Shown here piece after piece: positions 1 to 6,708 of a stretch of DNA of 9,140 nt (position 1 is the first letter of the stretch; each line of letters begins with the position of its first letter). The position numbers and the translations under genes are program-made. This DNA comes from Acidobacteriota bacterium (lineage in GTDB: Bacteria; Acidobacteriota; Terriglobia; Acidiferrales; UBA7541), in the NCBI GenBank assembly GCA_003224135.1, contig QHYO01000034.1, positions 1-9,140 of the forward strand. The letters are read 5' to 3'. The notes beneath the pieces were generated by a model. That model saw only the letters and a list, made by a program, of their open reading frames with translations. It did no database searches and was not told where the DNA came from.

Positions 1-161
1 ATCCGAGACAGGAAGGTTGGCGGTCTCAAGTTGCTTGATGGCATGAGGATTTACACGCCCGGTAGGATGGCTTCAGCGAGGATGGAGCGCGCAGAGTTGC
101 CGGTACAAAGAAAAAGGACGTTGCATAATTCTTTCCTTACTTGAGATTGTGGAATATCCAT
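1..161 (-). pseudogene. arsC: arsC fragment: thioredoxin-type arsenate reductase, disrupted and cut by the window edge
   Basis: Arsenate reductases of the low-molecular-weight phosphatase fold reduce As(V) to As(III) in the cytoplasm, with thioredoxin as electron donor. The minus strand reads NVLFLCTGNSARSILAEAIL (about 123-63), containing the C-x5-R phosphate-binding loop with its nucleophilic cysteine at 107-105. This frame stops at 53-51. A second frame takes over at 72 and reads SHPTGRVNPHAIKQLETANL and onward to base 1. That is the next conserved block of the family, but about 15 residues between the two blocks are missing. Nine bases (72-64, AGCCATCCT) are read by both frames. The start is also unclear. 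An ATG at 126-124 has a good AAGGA (138-134) but is out of frame with the P-loop; an in-frame ATG at 161-159 has no good ribosome site. The rest of the gene lies outside the window. The family assignment is firm; whether the damage is real or an assembly error is unknown. Confidence 0.8.
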
Positions 162-182
162 GCGCTGCAGAACGGACATTCT

Positions 183-350
183 TCACGTGCAGCAGGGAAG
201 TCCGACGCATGCGGGAGGGCAGTCGCACTGTACCGCCGGCTCTGTGGTTTCGTTCTGTCTTGCTGGCGACGCTTCCTGTGAAGATTGGTTATAGTCAGCG
301 ACAGGCTTCGCCCCTGGTTCTAGCGCCCTAGGCTCATGCTTCTCTTTCAT
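183..350 (-). CDS. small cysteine-rich protein of the ars operon, function unknown
   Basis: A 55-residue open frame lying between arsM and arsC on the same strand, 32 nt after the arsM stop. I do not recognise a named family. The first 40 residues are hydrophilic and rich in Glu, Lys, Pro and Gln. The last 14 are CDCPPACVGLPCCT, with five cysteines (C42, C44, C48, C53, C54) arranged C-x-C-x3-C-x4-C-C. There is no signal peptide or membrane segment, so it is probably cytoplasmic. An upstream ATG at 395 would overlap the end of arsM; I chose 350 because GGGAG (361-357) lies 6 nt before it. Given the position, the tail could bind As(III) or another soft metal and act as a chaperone or thiol partner for ArsM or ArsC. 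That function is inference. A chance open frame cannot be excluded, but the ribosome site, spacing and cysteine cluster argue for a gene. Confidence 0.6.
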   Translation of the reverse strand: MKEKHEPRALEPGAKPVADYNQSSQEASPARQNETTEPAVQCDCPPACVGLPCCT

Positions 351-356
351 GTGATA

Positions 357-361
357 CTCCC
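357..361 (-). promoter_or_regulatory. Shine-Dalgarno site that sets the start of the Cys-rich small protein
   Basis: On the minus strand GGGAG is followed by six bases (TATCAC) and then ATG at 350-348. This spacing is optimal and favours the 55-residue product over the longer open frame that starts inside arsM at 395. Confidence 0.6.
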
Positions 362-382
362 AAAAGTCATCCGGTCTTCTAT

Positions 383-1234
383 TCAGCTGCGGCACGAAGG
401 ACCGACAACAATTCCGCGTCCCGCAGGTTTAACCGCGCGCACAAACGCGCTGATAAATTTGCCGTCGATCATCGGCGCCACCTTCTCGGGATCGAGCCCA
501 GCACTCACCAAAAAATCGCGTGCTTCTTCGCTCTTGTACACACGCGTTGGCTCAATTTCGATGGAATTGAATCCGGCATTGAAAAGTTTGTCGCGATATT
601 CGAATTCCTCCAGCGCGCCGGCGATGCAACCCACCCACAGCTCCATGCTTTTCCGGACTTCGGCCGGGACTTCTCCGCGCACCACGACATCGGAAATTGC
701 GAACCGTCCGCCGGGCTTCAACACGCGAAACGCTTCGCGCAAGACGCGATCCTTGTCTCCGGACAGATTGATCACGCAATTTGAAATAATCACGTCCACC
801 GAATTGTCCGGCAACGGAATGTTTTCAATCGCGCCTTTCAGAAACTCCACATTTCCCACGCCTGCCTTTTTCTGGTTTTCGCGGGCCAGGGCCAGCATTT
901 CGTCCGTCATGTCCAGGCCATAGGCTTTTCCGGCCGGACCCACGCGCTTCGCCGAAAGCAAAACATCAATGCCTCCCGCTGAGCCAAGATCCAGGACCGT
1001 TTCGCCCGCCTGCAGTTGCGCCAGCGCTGTCGGATTTCCACAACCGAGCGACGCCGCCACCGCTTTTTCTGGCAATCCCGCGATCTGTGTTTCATCATAG
1101 AGGTCCCGCGTGATCGGATCGCAGCAGGAAAGCTCGCCGCCTCCCCCGCAGGAAGCCACTCCACCCGCGGCCGCTTGCTTCGCCGCCTCGCCGTATTTCT
1201 GTCTCACAACGTCCTGAATATTTTGTTCGCTCAC
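383..1234 (-). CDS. arsM: arsenite S-adenosylmethionine methyltransferase ArsM
   Basis: ArsM transfers methyl groups from S-adenosylmethionine to trivalent arsenic in the cytoplasm, producing methylated and eventually volatile arsenicals. The 283-residue protein has a Rossmann-type methyltransferase domain. Motif I is [14 protein letters not shown] (80-93), with Ala86 where many ArsM proteins have Gly. The acidic ribose contact is in GLDMTDEML (106-114), and [15 protein letters not shown] lies at 170-184. Three cysteines match the conserved As(III)-binding set: C65 (SLGCGNP), C153 (ISNCVINL) and C203 (WVGCIAGAL). Additional cysteines lie at 29, 37, 38 and 281. The start is GTG at 1234-1232, with AAGGAG (1246-1241) six bases upstream. 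The gene begins 31 nt after the arsR stop and is followed by the small Cys-rich gene and arsC, so it is the second gene of an ars operon. It appears intact, unlike its two recognisable neighbours. Confidence 0.96.
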   Translation of the reverse strand: MSEQNIQDVVRQKYGEAAKQAAAGGVASCGGGGELSCCDPITRDLYDETQIAGLPEKAVAASLGCGNPTALAQLQAGETVLDLGSAGGIDVLLSAKRVGPAGKAYGLDMTDEMLALARENQKKAGVGNVEFLKGAIENIPLPDNSVDVIISNCVINLSGDKDRVLREAFRVLKPGGRFAISDVVVRGEVPAEVRKSMELWVGCIAGALEEFEYRDKLFNAGFNSIEIEPTRVYKSEEARDFLVSAGLDPEKVAPMIDGKFISAFVRAVKPAGRGIVVGPSCRS

Positions 1235-1265
1235 AAAAATCTCCTTGTACGTTCATCGCAACGTC

Positions 1266-1606
1266 TTAACGAGAAATCTGGACAAATGATTCGGGCGCTA
1301 CAGCGCGGCTGCGGGTGCAGCATTCCTCATAAAGGAATCCAAGTACCTCACGCAACGAATCGGTGTTCGCCGAATACCACAGAAACGTTCCTTCACGCTG
1401 CACGTTAACCAGCCCCACTTGCTTCAACTTTTCCAGATGGTGCGAGAGCGTCGAAGCAGGAATATCCAGTTCTTCCTGAACTTCGCCCGCGATCCGCCGG
1501 GATGAGCCGAGAGCAGCAGCCGGAGAATTGCCAGGCGGGGTTCCGCGCCCAGGGCCGCAAAACGGTCCGCCGACCGCGTAACCAGCAGAGGGTCGGGCTT
1601 CTTCAT
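1266..1606 (-). pseudogene. arsR: arsR: ArsR-family metalloid-responsive repressor with a frameshift
   Basis: ArsR repressors are winged-helix dimers that leave their operator when As(III) binds. Frame one starts at ATG 1606-1604 and encodes about 38 residues, including the family-typical EPRLAILRLLLSAHPGG. The reading then moves to a second frame at 1493 and continues IAGEVQEELDIPASTLSHHL, the DNA-recognition helix region, through to a TAA at 1268-1266. One extra base near 1494-1498 would restore a protein of about 113 residues, the normal size. Comparison with remembered relatives suggests that four bases may be missing instead. Unrepaired, the product ends at 1424 without the recognition helix. 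An adjacent Cys-Cys pair near residues 96-97 (YEECC) resembles the C-terminal As(III) site of Acidithiobacillus ferrooxidans ArsR; the third cysteine of that site is not seen. As first gene of the operon it would control arsM and arsC. The frameshift could be a sequencing error. Confidence 0.88.
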
Positions 1607-1628
1607 ATTTCGATAATTGCAGAAATGT
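1605..1628. promoter_or_regulatory. candidate ArsR operator: imperfect inverted repeat over the -10 box
   Basis: The plus strand reads ATATTTC, ten bases, then GAAATGT. The 7-base arms are complementary except at one position. The dyad encloses the predicted -10 hexamer and the predicted transcription start of arsR. Its size and AT-rich arms suit a winged-helix dimer of the ArsR/SmtB family, and its position would block RNA polymerase. The link to ArsR is inferred from position. Confidence 0.5.
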
Positions 1629-1644
1629 AGAAACACAGTGTCAA
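1616..1644 (-). promoter_or_regulatory. sigma-70-type promoter of the ars operon
   Basis: On the minus strand TTGACA (1644-1639, perfect -35) is followed by exactly 17 bases and TGCAAT (1621-1616, four of six matches to TATAAT). Transcription would start around 1611-1607, only 0-5 bases before the arsR ATG at 1606. No Shine-Dalgarno sequence precedes that ATG, so arsR is predicted to be translated from a leaderless or nearly leaderless mRNA. Confidence 0.65.
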
Positions 1645-1756
1645 GCCGTTTTTGCGACCCCGCCTGCAAAACTTTTCTGTCAACGCTCCCCGCTTCGCCC
1701 GCATCCAACTCAAGTCGGCCCTTCCAACTGGCTCTGGAAATGTCTGGCAATTGGTT

Positions 1757-1785
1757 TTGACCGTCCCTTGCATGCATGGGATACT
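1757..1785 (+). promoter_or_regulatory. possible promoter of the TPR-ispE-prs gene run
   Basis: TTGACC (1757-1762), a 17-base spacer and GATACT (1780-1785, four of six matches) would start transcription near 1791-1793, giving a leader of about ten bases that holds AGGG before the ATG at 1801. The match is moderate. The rest of the divergent arsR/TPR spacer (about 1645-1756) shows nothing else I can assign. Confidence 0.35.
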
Positions 1786-1800
1786 TTGTTTTCAGGGCAA

Positions 1801-3903
1801 ATGATGACTTTTCTAAAGCTAAACGCATTCCTGATCACTGCAACTTTCGCCGCCACTTCAGCGCTTGCACAGACTGCCACTTCTCCGCCATCTGCGCCCC
1901 CACAACAGCAGGAATTCGAGCGCTCCGAAGCGGCCGTACCGGCTAACAGCAGCCGCGCCGATGCCTATTTCAACTACACGATGGGCCACATCGCGGAGCA
2001 GCAGTATGAGGCGACCAGCCGCAGCGAATACGCCACCCAAGCAATCGAGTACTACAAGAAAGCTTACGCTCTTGATCCAAAGTCTCCTGTCATTGGAGAG
2101 CGTCTCGCGGAAATGTACTGGAAAGCGCAGCGCGTTCACGACGCCGAATTGGAAGCCCAGGCTCTGCTGAAGCGCAATCCGGAAGACGCGCAGACGCGCC
2201 GGCTGCTCGGTCACATTTATCTGCGCAGCCTCGGCAATGCTGGCGAAGCTACCGGCCAATCCGAAACAGTCAATCGCGCTGTTGAACAATTTAAGGAAGT
2301 AGTTCGCCTCGATCCTTCGGATAGCGAATCAGCCCTGTGGCTCGCACGCCTTTACCGTCTTCAGAACCAGCACGACAAAGCGGAAGAGGTTTTGCGTGGA
2401 ATTCTGAAAAGCGATTCCGAGAACGAAGCAGGAGTCGAACAACTGACGCAATTGCTCCTTGATGAAGGCAAATCGGCTGACGCTATCGCCCTTCTCGAAG
2501 GCATGACCTCGAAGTCTTCTTCGCCGACACTGCTCGATCTTCTTGGCGACGCCTACACGCAAACGAAGGACCTGCCGAAAGCAGAAGCTGCATATCGGAA
2601 AGCCGCGGAACTCGACCCAAGCGAGACCAGCCACCAGCGCGGTCTTGGGCAAACCTTGCTTGCCGAAGAGAACTATCCGGAAGCATTGAAGGTTTACCAG
2701 AAGCTTTCCGATTTGATGCCAGACGACGCGGACGTCTATCTCCGCCTTGCCCAGGTTTATCGCGAACTGCACCAGATGGACAAAGCTGAGGAAACGCTTG
2801 TCAAGGCGCGCCAGTATTCTCCCGGCAGCCTCGACGTTATGTATAACGAGGCGATGCTGTACCAGGCCCAGGGCCGCTATGAAGATGCGATCCGGGTGCT
2901 TTCGGAAGCGGTCACTGGCGTCAAGGGACAATCCGCATCGCTGCCGTCGCGTCGCCGTTCGCTCGCCGTGCTCTATCAGCAGCTCGGCCAGCTTTATCGC
3001 GACACACAGAATTATCAGGCGGCGGTGAATACCTACGAAGAACTTGGACGCCTGGGCGACGAAGAAGATCGTCGTGCGCGGCTTCTCGTCATGGACACTT
3101 TGAGTGCGGCGAAAGACTTGCCAAAGGCATTGCAGGCGGGCAAGGAATCCGTCGCAAAGTATCCGAAAGATCCGGCGATCAAGGCTCGCTATGCATTATT
3201 GCTGGGTGAAACCAACCAGACTGATGAAGCGGCAAAATTGCTTCGCACACAACTGACCGGCAGCGAATCCGACCGCGAAACGTATTTGAACATTGCGCAG
3301 ATTTACGAACGCGCTCGCCGTTACAGCGAAGCCGAACAGTCCGCTCGCGCCGCCGAAGCCATTGCCGGCTCTCCGCGCGACAACGAAATGACCTGGTTTT
3401 TGCTGGGCGCCATTTATGAGCGCCAGAAATTCTTCGACAAAGCCGAAACCGAGTTCAAGAAAGCACTCGCGGTGAATCCGAAGAATGCTCCGGTTTTGAA
3501 CTATTACGGTTACATGCTCGGCGATCTTGGCATTCGTCTTGATGAAGCCCAGTCACTTGTGCAGCGCGCCCTTGCGGAAGATCCCTACAACGGGGCGTAT
3601 CTCGACAGCCTCGGCTGGGTGTATTTCAAGCAGAACAAACTTGGCGACGCCGAAGCCACACTGCGAAAAGCGCTGGAACGCGATTCGCATGACCCCACCA
3701 TGCACTCGCACCTGGGCGTCGTATATGCCAAGTCGGGCCGTCCTGAACTTGCCGCAGCGGAGTGGGAAAAGTCTCTCGCAGAATGGAAGCGCGTCCTGCC
3801 CGCGGATGTTGAGCCCGAAAAAATTGCCGAGGTGGAGAAAAAAGTCAGTCAGTTGCGTCGTCGGGTAGCGCAAAAGTCTTCTCCCGAGGCAGTGAAGCCC
3901 TGA
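1801..3903 (+). CDS. exported tetratricopeptide-repeat (TPR) protein
   Basis: A 700-residue protein with a Sec signal peptide (residues 1-23, hydrophobic core FLITATFAATSALA, cleavage likely at ALA|Q) and no cysteine, so it is not a lipoprotein. A Pro/Gln/Ser-rich linker (about 24-50) leads into TPR units covering about 55-660. Examples are AIEYYKKAYALDPKSPVIGE at 81-100, AEAAYRKAAELDP at 261-273, AETEFKKALAVNPKNAPVLN at 548-567 and AEATLRKALERDSHDP at 617-632. The block LNYYGYMLGD...NGAYLDSLGWVYFKQ (566-611) is typical of long bacterial TPR scaffolds. The C-terminus is a charged helical stretch. An in-frame TTG at 1768 would add 11 residues ahead of the signal peptide; I prefer ATG 1801, with AGGG upstream (1794-1797). 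ATG 1804 is equally possible. The protein is probably a periplasmic or outer-membrane-associated scaffold; its partner is unknown. It lies 8 nt upstream of ispE and is likely co-transcribed with it. Confidence 0.9.
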   Translation: MMTFLKLNAFLITATFAATSALAQTATSPPSAPPQQQEFERSEAAVPANSSRADAYFNYTMGHIAEQQYEATSRSEYATQAIEYYKKAYALDPKSPVIGERLAEMYWKAQRVHDAELEAQALLKRNPEDAQTRRLLGHIYLRSLGNAGEATGQSETVNRAVEQFKEVVRLDPSDSESALWLARLYRLQNQHDKAEEVLRGILKSDSENEAGVEQLTQLLLDEGKSADAIALLEGMTSKSSSPTLLDLLGDAYTQTKDLPKAEAAYRKAAELDPSETSHQRGLGQTLLAEENYPEALKVYQKLSDLMPDDADVYLRLAQVYRELHQMDKAEETLVKARQYSPGSLDVMYNEAMLYQAQGRYEDAIRVLSEAVTGVKGQSASLPSRRRSLAVLYQQLGQLYRDTQNYQAAVNTYEELGRLGDEEDRRARLLVMDTLSAAKDLPKALQAGKESVAKYPKDPAIKARYALLLGETNQTDEAAKLLRTQLTGSESDRETYLNIAQIYERARRYSEAEQSARAAEAIAGSPRDNEMTWFLLGAIYERQKFFDKAETEFKKALAVNPKNAPVLNYYGYMLGDLGIRLDEAQSLVQRALAEDPYNGAYLDSLGWVYFKQNKLGDAEATLRKALERDSHDPTMHSHLGVVYAKSGRPELAAAEWEKSLAEWKRVLPADVEPEKIAEVEKKVSQLRRRVAQKSSPEAVKP

Positions 3904-3911
3904 CCTAGCCT

Positions 3912-4844
3912 ATGTCCGAAGTTCGTATCCCCGCCCTTGCGAAAGTAAACTTGCGCCTGGAAGTTCTCGGCAAGCGTCCCGATGGTTTCCACGAGCTGCG
4001 CACCATCTTTCAGTCCATTTCGCTAAGAGACGAGTTGCGGCTACGATCCACGCGAAAATCAGGCATTGAGCTCCGCGTGCGCGGCAACGTCTCGCTTTCA
4101 AACGAGCCTGTCGAGGGAAACCTTGTCTATCGCGCAGTGGATGCGCTGCGCCAGGAACTCCGCCAACGCGACGGTATCGCCATCGAGTTGTGCAAAGCCA
4201 TTCCGGCTGGCCGAGGGCTTGGCGGCGGCTCGAGCGACGCCGCATCCGCGCTCATTGGGTATCTCCGCCTGGCCAAAAAACAACTTCCTCGCGAACGATT
4301 GTTTGAACTCGCCGCCACTCTCGGCGCCGACGTCCCCTTTTTCCTCGAAGGTGGCCGCGCGCTCGGCATTGGCAAGGGCGATGAAATCTATCCTCTGCCG
4401 GACATTCCAAAGCTCCACCTGCTCGTCGTTTCGCCGAACGCGATTCACGTCCCGACTCCAGATGCTTATCGCTGGCTCGACGCAGCAAAGCTCAATGCCG
4501 CGCAATTGACAAATTCCGCAGGAAACCCTAAACTTTACAGGTTCTGTGCTCTCTCTTGGAGCCTGCAGGGCAGCCCCCTCCTGAACGATTTTGAGGATGC
4601 GGTCTTCCAGCAGCACCCCCGTCTGGCTGAACTCAAACGGGATCTGCTTCAAAATGGAGCAACAGAAGCCTTGCTGGCGGGTAGCGGTTCGGCGGTGATT
4701 GGAGTTTTCCCGAGCCCAGCTAAGGCGCGCCGAGCCGCTGTTGGGTTTCCGCTTGATCAGACTTTCGTTTGCGAGACCGTCTCGCGCGATTCGTATCGCC
4801 GTCTGATTCAGAGTCGCACTGTTCTTGGTGCGCCTCGCGATTAA
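3912..4844 (+). CDS. ispE: 4-diphosphocytidyl-2-C-methyl-D-erythritol kinase IspE
   Basis: IspE phosphorylates the 2-hydroxyl of CDP-methylerythritol with ATP, the fourth step of the MEP pathway to isoprenoid precursors. The 310-residue protein, somewhat longer than the roughly 285 of E. coli, shows the GHMP-kinase layout. The N-terminal substrate strand is ALAKVNLRLEVLGKRPDGFH (8-27). The ATP-binding loop is PAGRGLGGGSSDAAS (98-112). LGADVPFFLEGG (137-148) contains the expected catalytic Asp140. The C-terminal glycine motif is LLAGSGSAVIG (254-264), and the NDFE segment lies at 227-230. The ATG is 8 nt after the TPR-protein stop and has no good Shine-Dalgarno site of its own, suggesting translational coupling. 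The next gene, prs, follows within 70 nt. A second GHMP kinase of another specificity is unlikely given the motifs and the prs neighbour. Confidence 0.96.
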   Translation: MSEVRIPALAKVNLRLEVLGKRPDGFHELRTIFQSISLRDELRLRSTRKSGIELRVRGNVSLSNEPVEGNLVYRAVDALRQELRQRDGIAIELCKAIPAGRGLGGGSSDAASALIGYLRLAKKQLPRERLFELAATLGADVPFFLEGGRALGIGKGDEIYPLPDIPKLHLLVVSPNAIHVPTPDAYRWLDAAKLNAAQLTNSAGNPKLYRFCALSWSLQGSPLLNDFEDAVFQQHPRLAELKRDLLQNGATEALLAGSGSAVIGVFPSPAKARRAAVGFPLDQTFVCETVSRDSYRRLIQSRTVLGAPRD

Positions 4845-4897
4845 TCCTCAGCGTCTTTAGCCAAACAACCCAGGGAATTTCAGCTTGCAGACTTTGC

Positions 4898-4906
4898 AGG
4901 GTGGAG
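4898..4906 (+). promoter_or_regulatory. Shine-Dalgarno site supporting the GTG start of prs
   Basis: AGGGTGGAG ends eight bases before GTG at 4915. A competing AGGGA at 4872-4876 precedes a TTG at 4885. The GTG start gives 314 residues, which matches the usual length of the enzyme (315 in E. coli); the TTG start would add ten residues. Confidence 0.5.
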
Positions 4907-4914
4907 ACCGCTTC

Positions 4915-5859
4915 GTGAACGACGAGCGTTTCAAAATTTTTTCGGGTACCGCGAACCCCGTGCTGGCCGAATCCATCTGCCGGCATCTCGACGTGCCTTT
5001 GGGCAAAGCCATGCTGGGCCGCTTCAGCGATGGCGAAATTTATTTTCAGATTTTGGAAAATGTGCGCGGCGCGGACGTCTTCGTTGTGCAACCCTGCCAC
5101 TATCCGGTGGACAACCACCTGCTTGAACTTTTGCTGATGATTGACGCTTTCAAACGCGCATCCGCCTGGCGCATCACCGCCGTGCTGCCGTATTACTGCT
5201 ACGCTCGGCAGGACCGCAAAGACAAGCCGCGCGTTCCGATCTCGGCGAAGCTGGTCGCCGACTTGCTCGAAACTGCGGGAGCGACTCGCGCGTTGACGCT
5301 TGATTTGCATGCGCCGCAGATTCAGGGTTATTTCGACGTTCCCGTGGACCATCTGTTTGCGTCGCCGGTGCTCGTCGAATATTTCCGCCAGTTGGATTTG
5401 CCGGATTTGACGGTTGTGTCTCCTGATGCAGGCGGCGTGGAGCGCGCCCGCTTCTTCGCGAAGCGCCTCGATGCGCCGCTGGCAATCGTGGACAAACGCC
5501 GTGTCGATGTGGACGTCAGCGAAGTCATGCACCTCATCGGAGACGTCAAGGGTCGCAGCACGCTGATCCTGGACGACATCATTGATACCGCGGGCACGCT
5601 GGTCAAGACCGCGGAAGCGCTCTTGAAGGAAGGCTCCACGCAGGTTTACGCGGCTTGCACGCACGCCGTGCTTTCCGGTCCGGCAGTGGAGCGCATCGCT
5701 AAGTCACAAATCAAAGAGGTTGTCGCAACCGACTCGGTTCCTCTCAGTGATTCGGCTCGCGCACTGAAGAAAATTCGCGTGCTCAGTGTTGCCGACCTGC
5801 TTGCTCGCGGCATTCGCTCGATTCACGAGGAAACCTCGATCAGCGAACTGTTTATTTGA
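4915..5859 (+). CDS. prs: ribose-phosphate pyrophosphokinase (PRPP synthetase)
   Basis: This enzyme makes phosphoribosyl pyrophosphate from ribose 5-phosphate and ATP, feeding purine, pyrimidine, histidine, tryptophan and NAD synthesis. With the GTG start it has 314 residues, the standard class I size. Visible motifs in this numbering are FSDGEIYFQILENVRG (37-52); the flexible catalytic loop YYCYARQDRK (93-102); DLHAPQIQGYFDVP (130-143) with the metal-binding histidine; VVSPDAGGVERARFFAK (167-183); and the PRPP loop ILDDIIDTAGT (218-228). A longer form from TTG 4885 remains possible, and the reading frame is open further upstream. It lies between ispE and rplY in the same orientation, an arrangement common in bacteria. 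All catalytic blocks are present, so the enzyme is predicted to be functional. Confidence 0.96.
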   Translation: MNDERFKIFSGTANPVLAESICRHLDVPLGKAMLGRFSDGEIYFQILENVRGADVFVVQPCHYPVDNHLLELLLMIDAFKRASAWRITAVLPYYCYARQDRKDKPRVPISAKLVADLLETAGATRALTLDLHAPQIQGYFDVPVDHLFASPVLVEYFRQLDLPDLTVVSPDAGGVERARFFAKRLDAPLAIVDKRRVDVDVSEVMHLIGDVKGRSTLILDDIIDTAGTLVKTAEALLKEGSTQVYAACTHAVLSGPAVERIAKSQIKEVVATDSVPLSDSARALKKIRVLSVADLLARGIRSIHEETSISELFI

Positions 5860-5869
5860 TTTTTGAATC

Positions 5870-5887
5870 GGCCTGAATCTCAAGGCC
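5870..5887 (+). other. small hairpin in the prs-rplY spacer
   Basis: GGCCT (5870-5874) and AGGCC (5883-5887) can pair around an 8-base loop. No T-run follows, so this is not a convincing terminator. It may be an mRNA-processing or spacer structure, or chance. Confidence 0.2.
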
Positions 5888-5915
5888 CTGCAGTCATAAG
5901 GAAGGGAAGAAGGCA

Positions 5916-6617
5916 ATGGCAGACAAGATCGTAGTCGAAGCAGCAGTCCGCGAATCTCGCGGCAAAAATGAAGCCCGCCGCCAGCGCGTGGCGGGCAAAA
6001 TTCCGGCCACGCTTTATGGAGGCAAGGATAGCGCCGTGTCGCTCACCGTAAATGCCAAGCAGGTTGGCCAGATTCTTCGCTCCGCGACCGGGCACAACAC
6101 GCTGTTCCAGGTCGCCATGGACGGCAGGGAGCAGCCCGCCATCGTCAAGGATTGGCAGGTGGATCCCGTCAGCGGAAATCTTCTGCACGTTGATCTGCTT
6201 CGCATCGCGATGGACGTTCGCATGCGCGTCAAGGTTCCCGTGCATACTTTCGGCGAACCGTCGGGCGTAAAGGTCGAAGGTGGCGTGTTTGAAATCGTCA
6301 CCCGTGAAGTGGAAATCGAATGCTTGCCCGGCGAAATTCCCACGGAATTCAAAATGGATGTCAGCCATCTCGCGATGAACAGTCAACTTCGCGCTGGTGA
6401 TATTCCAATCGACACCAGCAAGATGAAGCTGGTCACGGAACCAGAACGCGTTCTCGCCCACGTAGTTGCTCTGCGCGTCGAAGAAGAGAAGCCCGTCGAA
6501 GCGGTGGTGGCGGAAACGGCCACGCCAGCCGAGCCCGAAGTCATCAAGAAGGGCAAGAAGGAAGTCGAAGGCGAAGAGGGCGCAGAAGGCGCCGAGAAGC
6601 CGGAGAAAAAGAAGTAG
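5916..6617 (+). CDS. rplY: 50S ribosomal protein bL25, long CTC/TL5 type
   Basis: bL25 binds 5S rRNA in the central protuberance of the large ribosomal subunit. The 233-residue protein is the two-domain form. The N-terminal 5S-binding domain (about 1-95) includes RESRGKNEARRQRVAGKIPA (12-31) and ends with DPVSGNLLHVDLLRI (83-97). The C-terminal beta domain (about 98-188) follows, with HTFGEPSGVKVEGGVFEIV (110-128) and ECLPGEIP (135-142). From about 189 a low-complexity Glu/Lys/Ala/Pro tail extends to the end and is probably disordered. The ATG at 5916 is preceded by purine-rich AAGGAAGGGAAGAAGG (5898-5913), a strong ribosome-loading region. It is followed by pth, the usual partner of rplY. 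Confidence 0.95.
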   Translation: MADKIVVEAAVRESRGKNEARRQRVAGKIPATLYGGKDSAVSLTVNAKQVGQILRSATGHNTLFQVAMDGREQPAIVKDWQVDPVSGNLLHVDLLRIAMDVRMRVKVPVHTFGEPSGVKVEGGVFEIVTREVEIECLPGEIPTEFKMDVSHLAMNSQLRAGDIPIDTSKMKLVTEPERVLAHVVALRVEEEKPVEAVVAETATPAEPEVIKKGKKEVEGEEGAEGAEKPEKKK

Positions 6618-6621
6618 CGTT

Positions 6622-6647
6622 TCAGGGTTTGTACTTGCATACCCTGA
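6622..6647 (+). repeat. palindromic hairpin repeat, copy 1 (after rplY)
   Basis: Arms TCAGGGT (6622-6628) and ACCCTGA (6641-6647) pair perfectly, with further imperfect pairing inside. The core GGGTTTGTACTT (6625-6636) differs by one base from the core of two hairpins in the rpsF leader. It begins four bases after the rplY stop and is not followed by a T-run. Confidence 0.65.
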
Positions 6648-6708
6648 ACTAAGACATTTGTACGGTTCTTTTGCAGGGTTTTATGCAGTTTGTCGCGAAG
6701 CGAGGAAT

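Noticed and set aside
149..331. Plus-strand open frame opposite the Cys-rich small gene
   Set aside because: No ribosome site or family resemblance; it is the antisense of the small minus-strand gene and the spacer.
336..923. 195-residue plus-strand open frame
   Set aside because: Lies entirely antisense to the small gene and arsM, and its composition reflects the complementary codons.
1424..1828. 134-residue minus-strand frame starting far upstream of arsR
   Set aside because: Residues before the ATG at 1606 bear no resemblance to ArsR and overlap the promoter; the end is out-of-frame arsR.
4720..5664. Long (314-residue) minus-strand open frame over prs
   Set aside because: Antisense shadow of a clearly functional prs; no motif recognised and no ribosome site examined that would support it.
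6661..6700. Possible fourth, degraded copy of the hairpin repeat (CAGGGTTT near 6674)
   Set aside because: Shares only eight bases with copy 1 and does not form a comparable stem.
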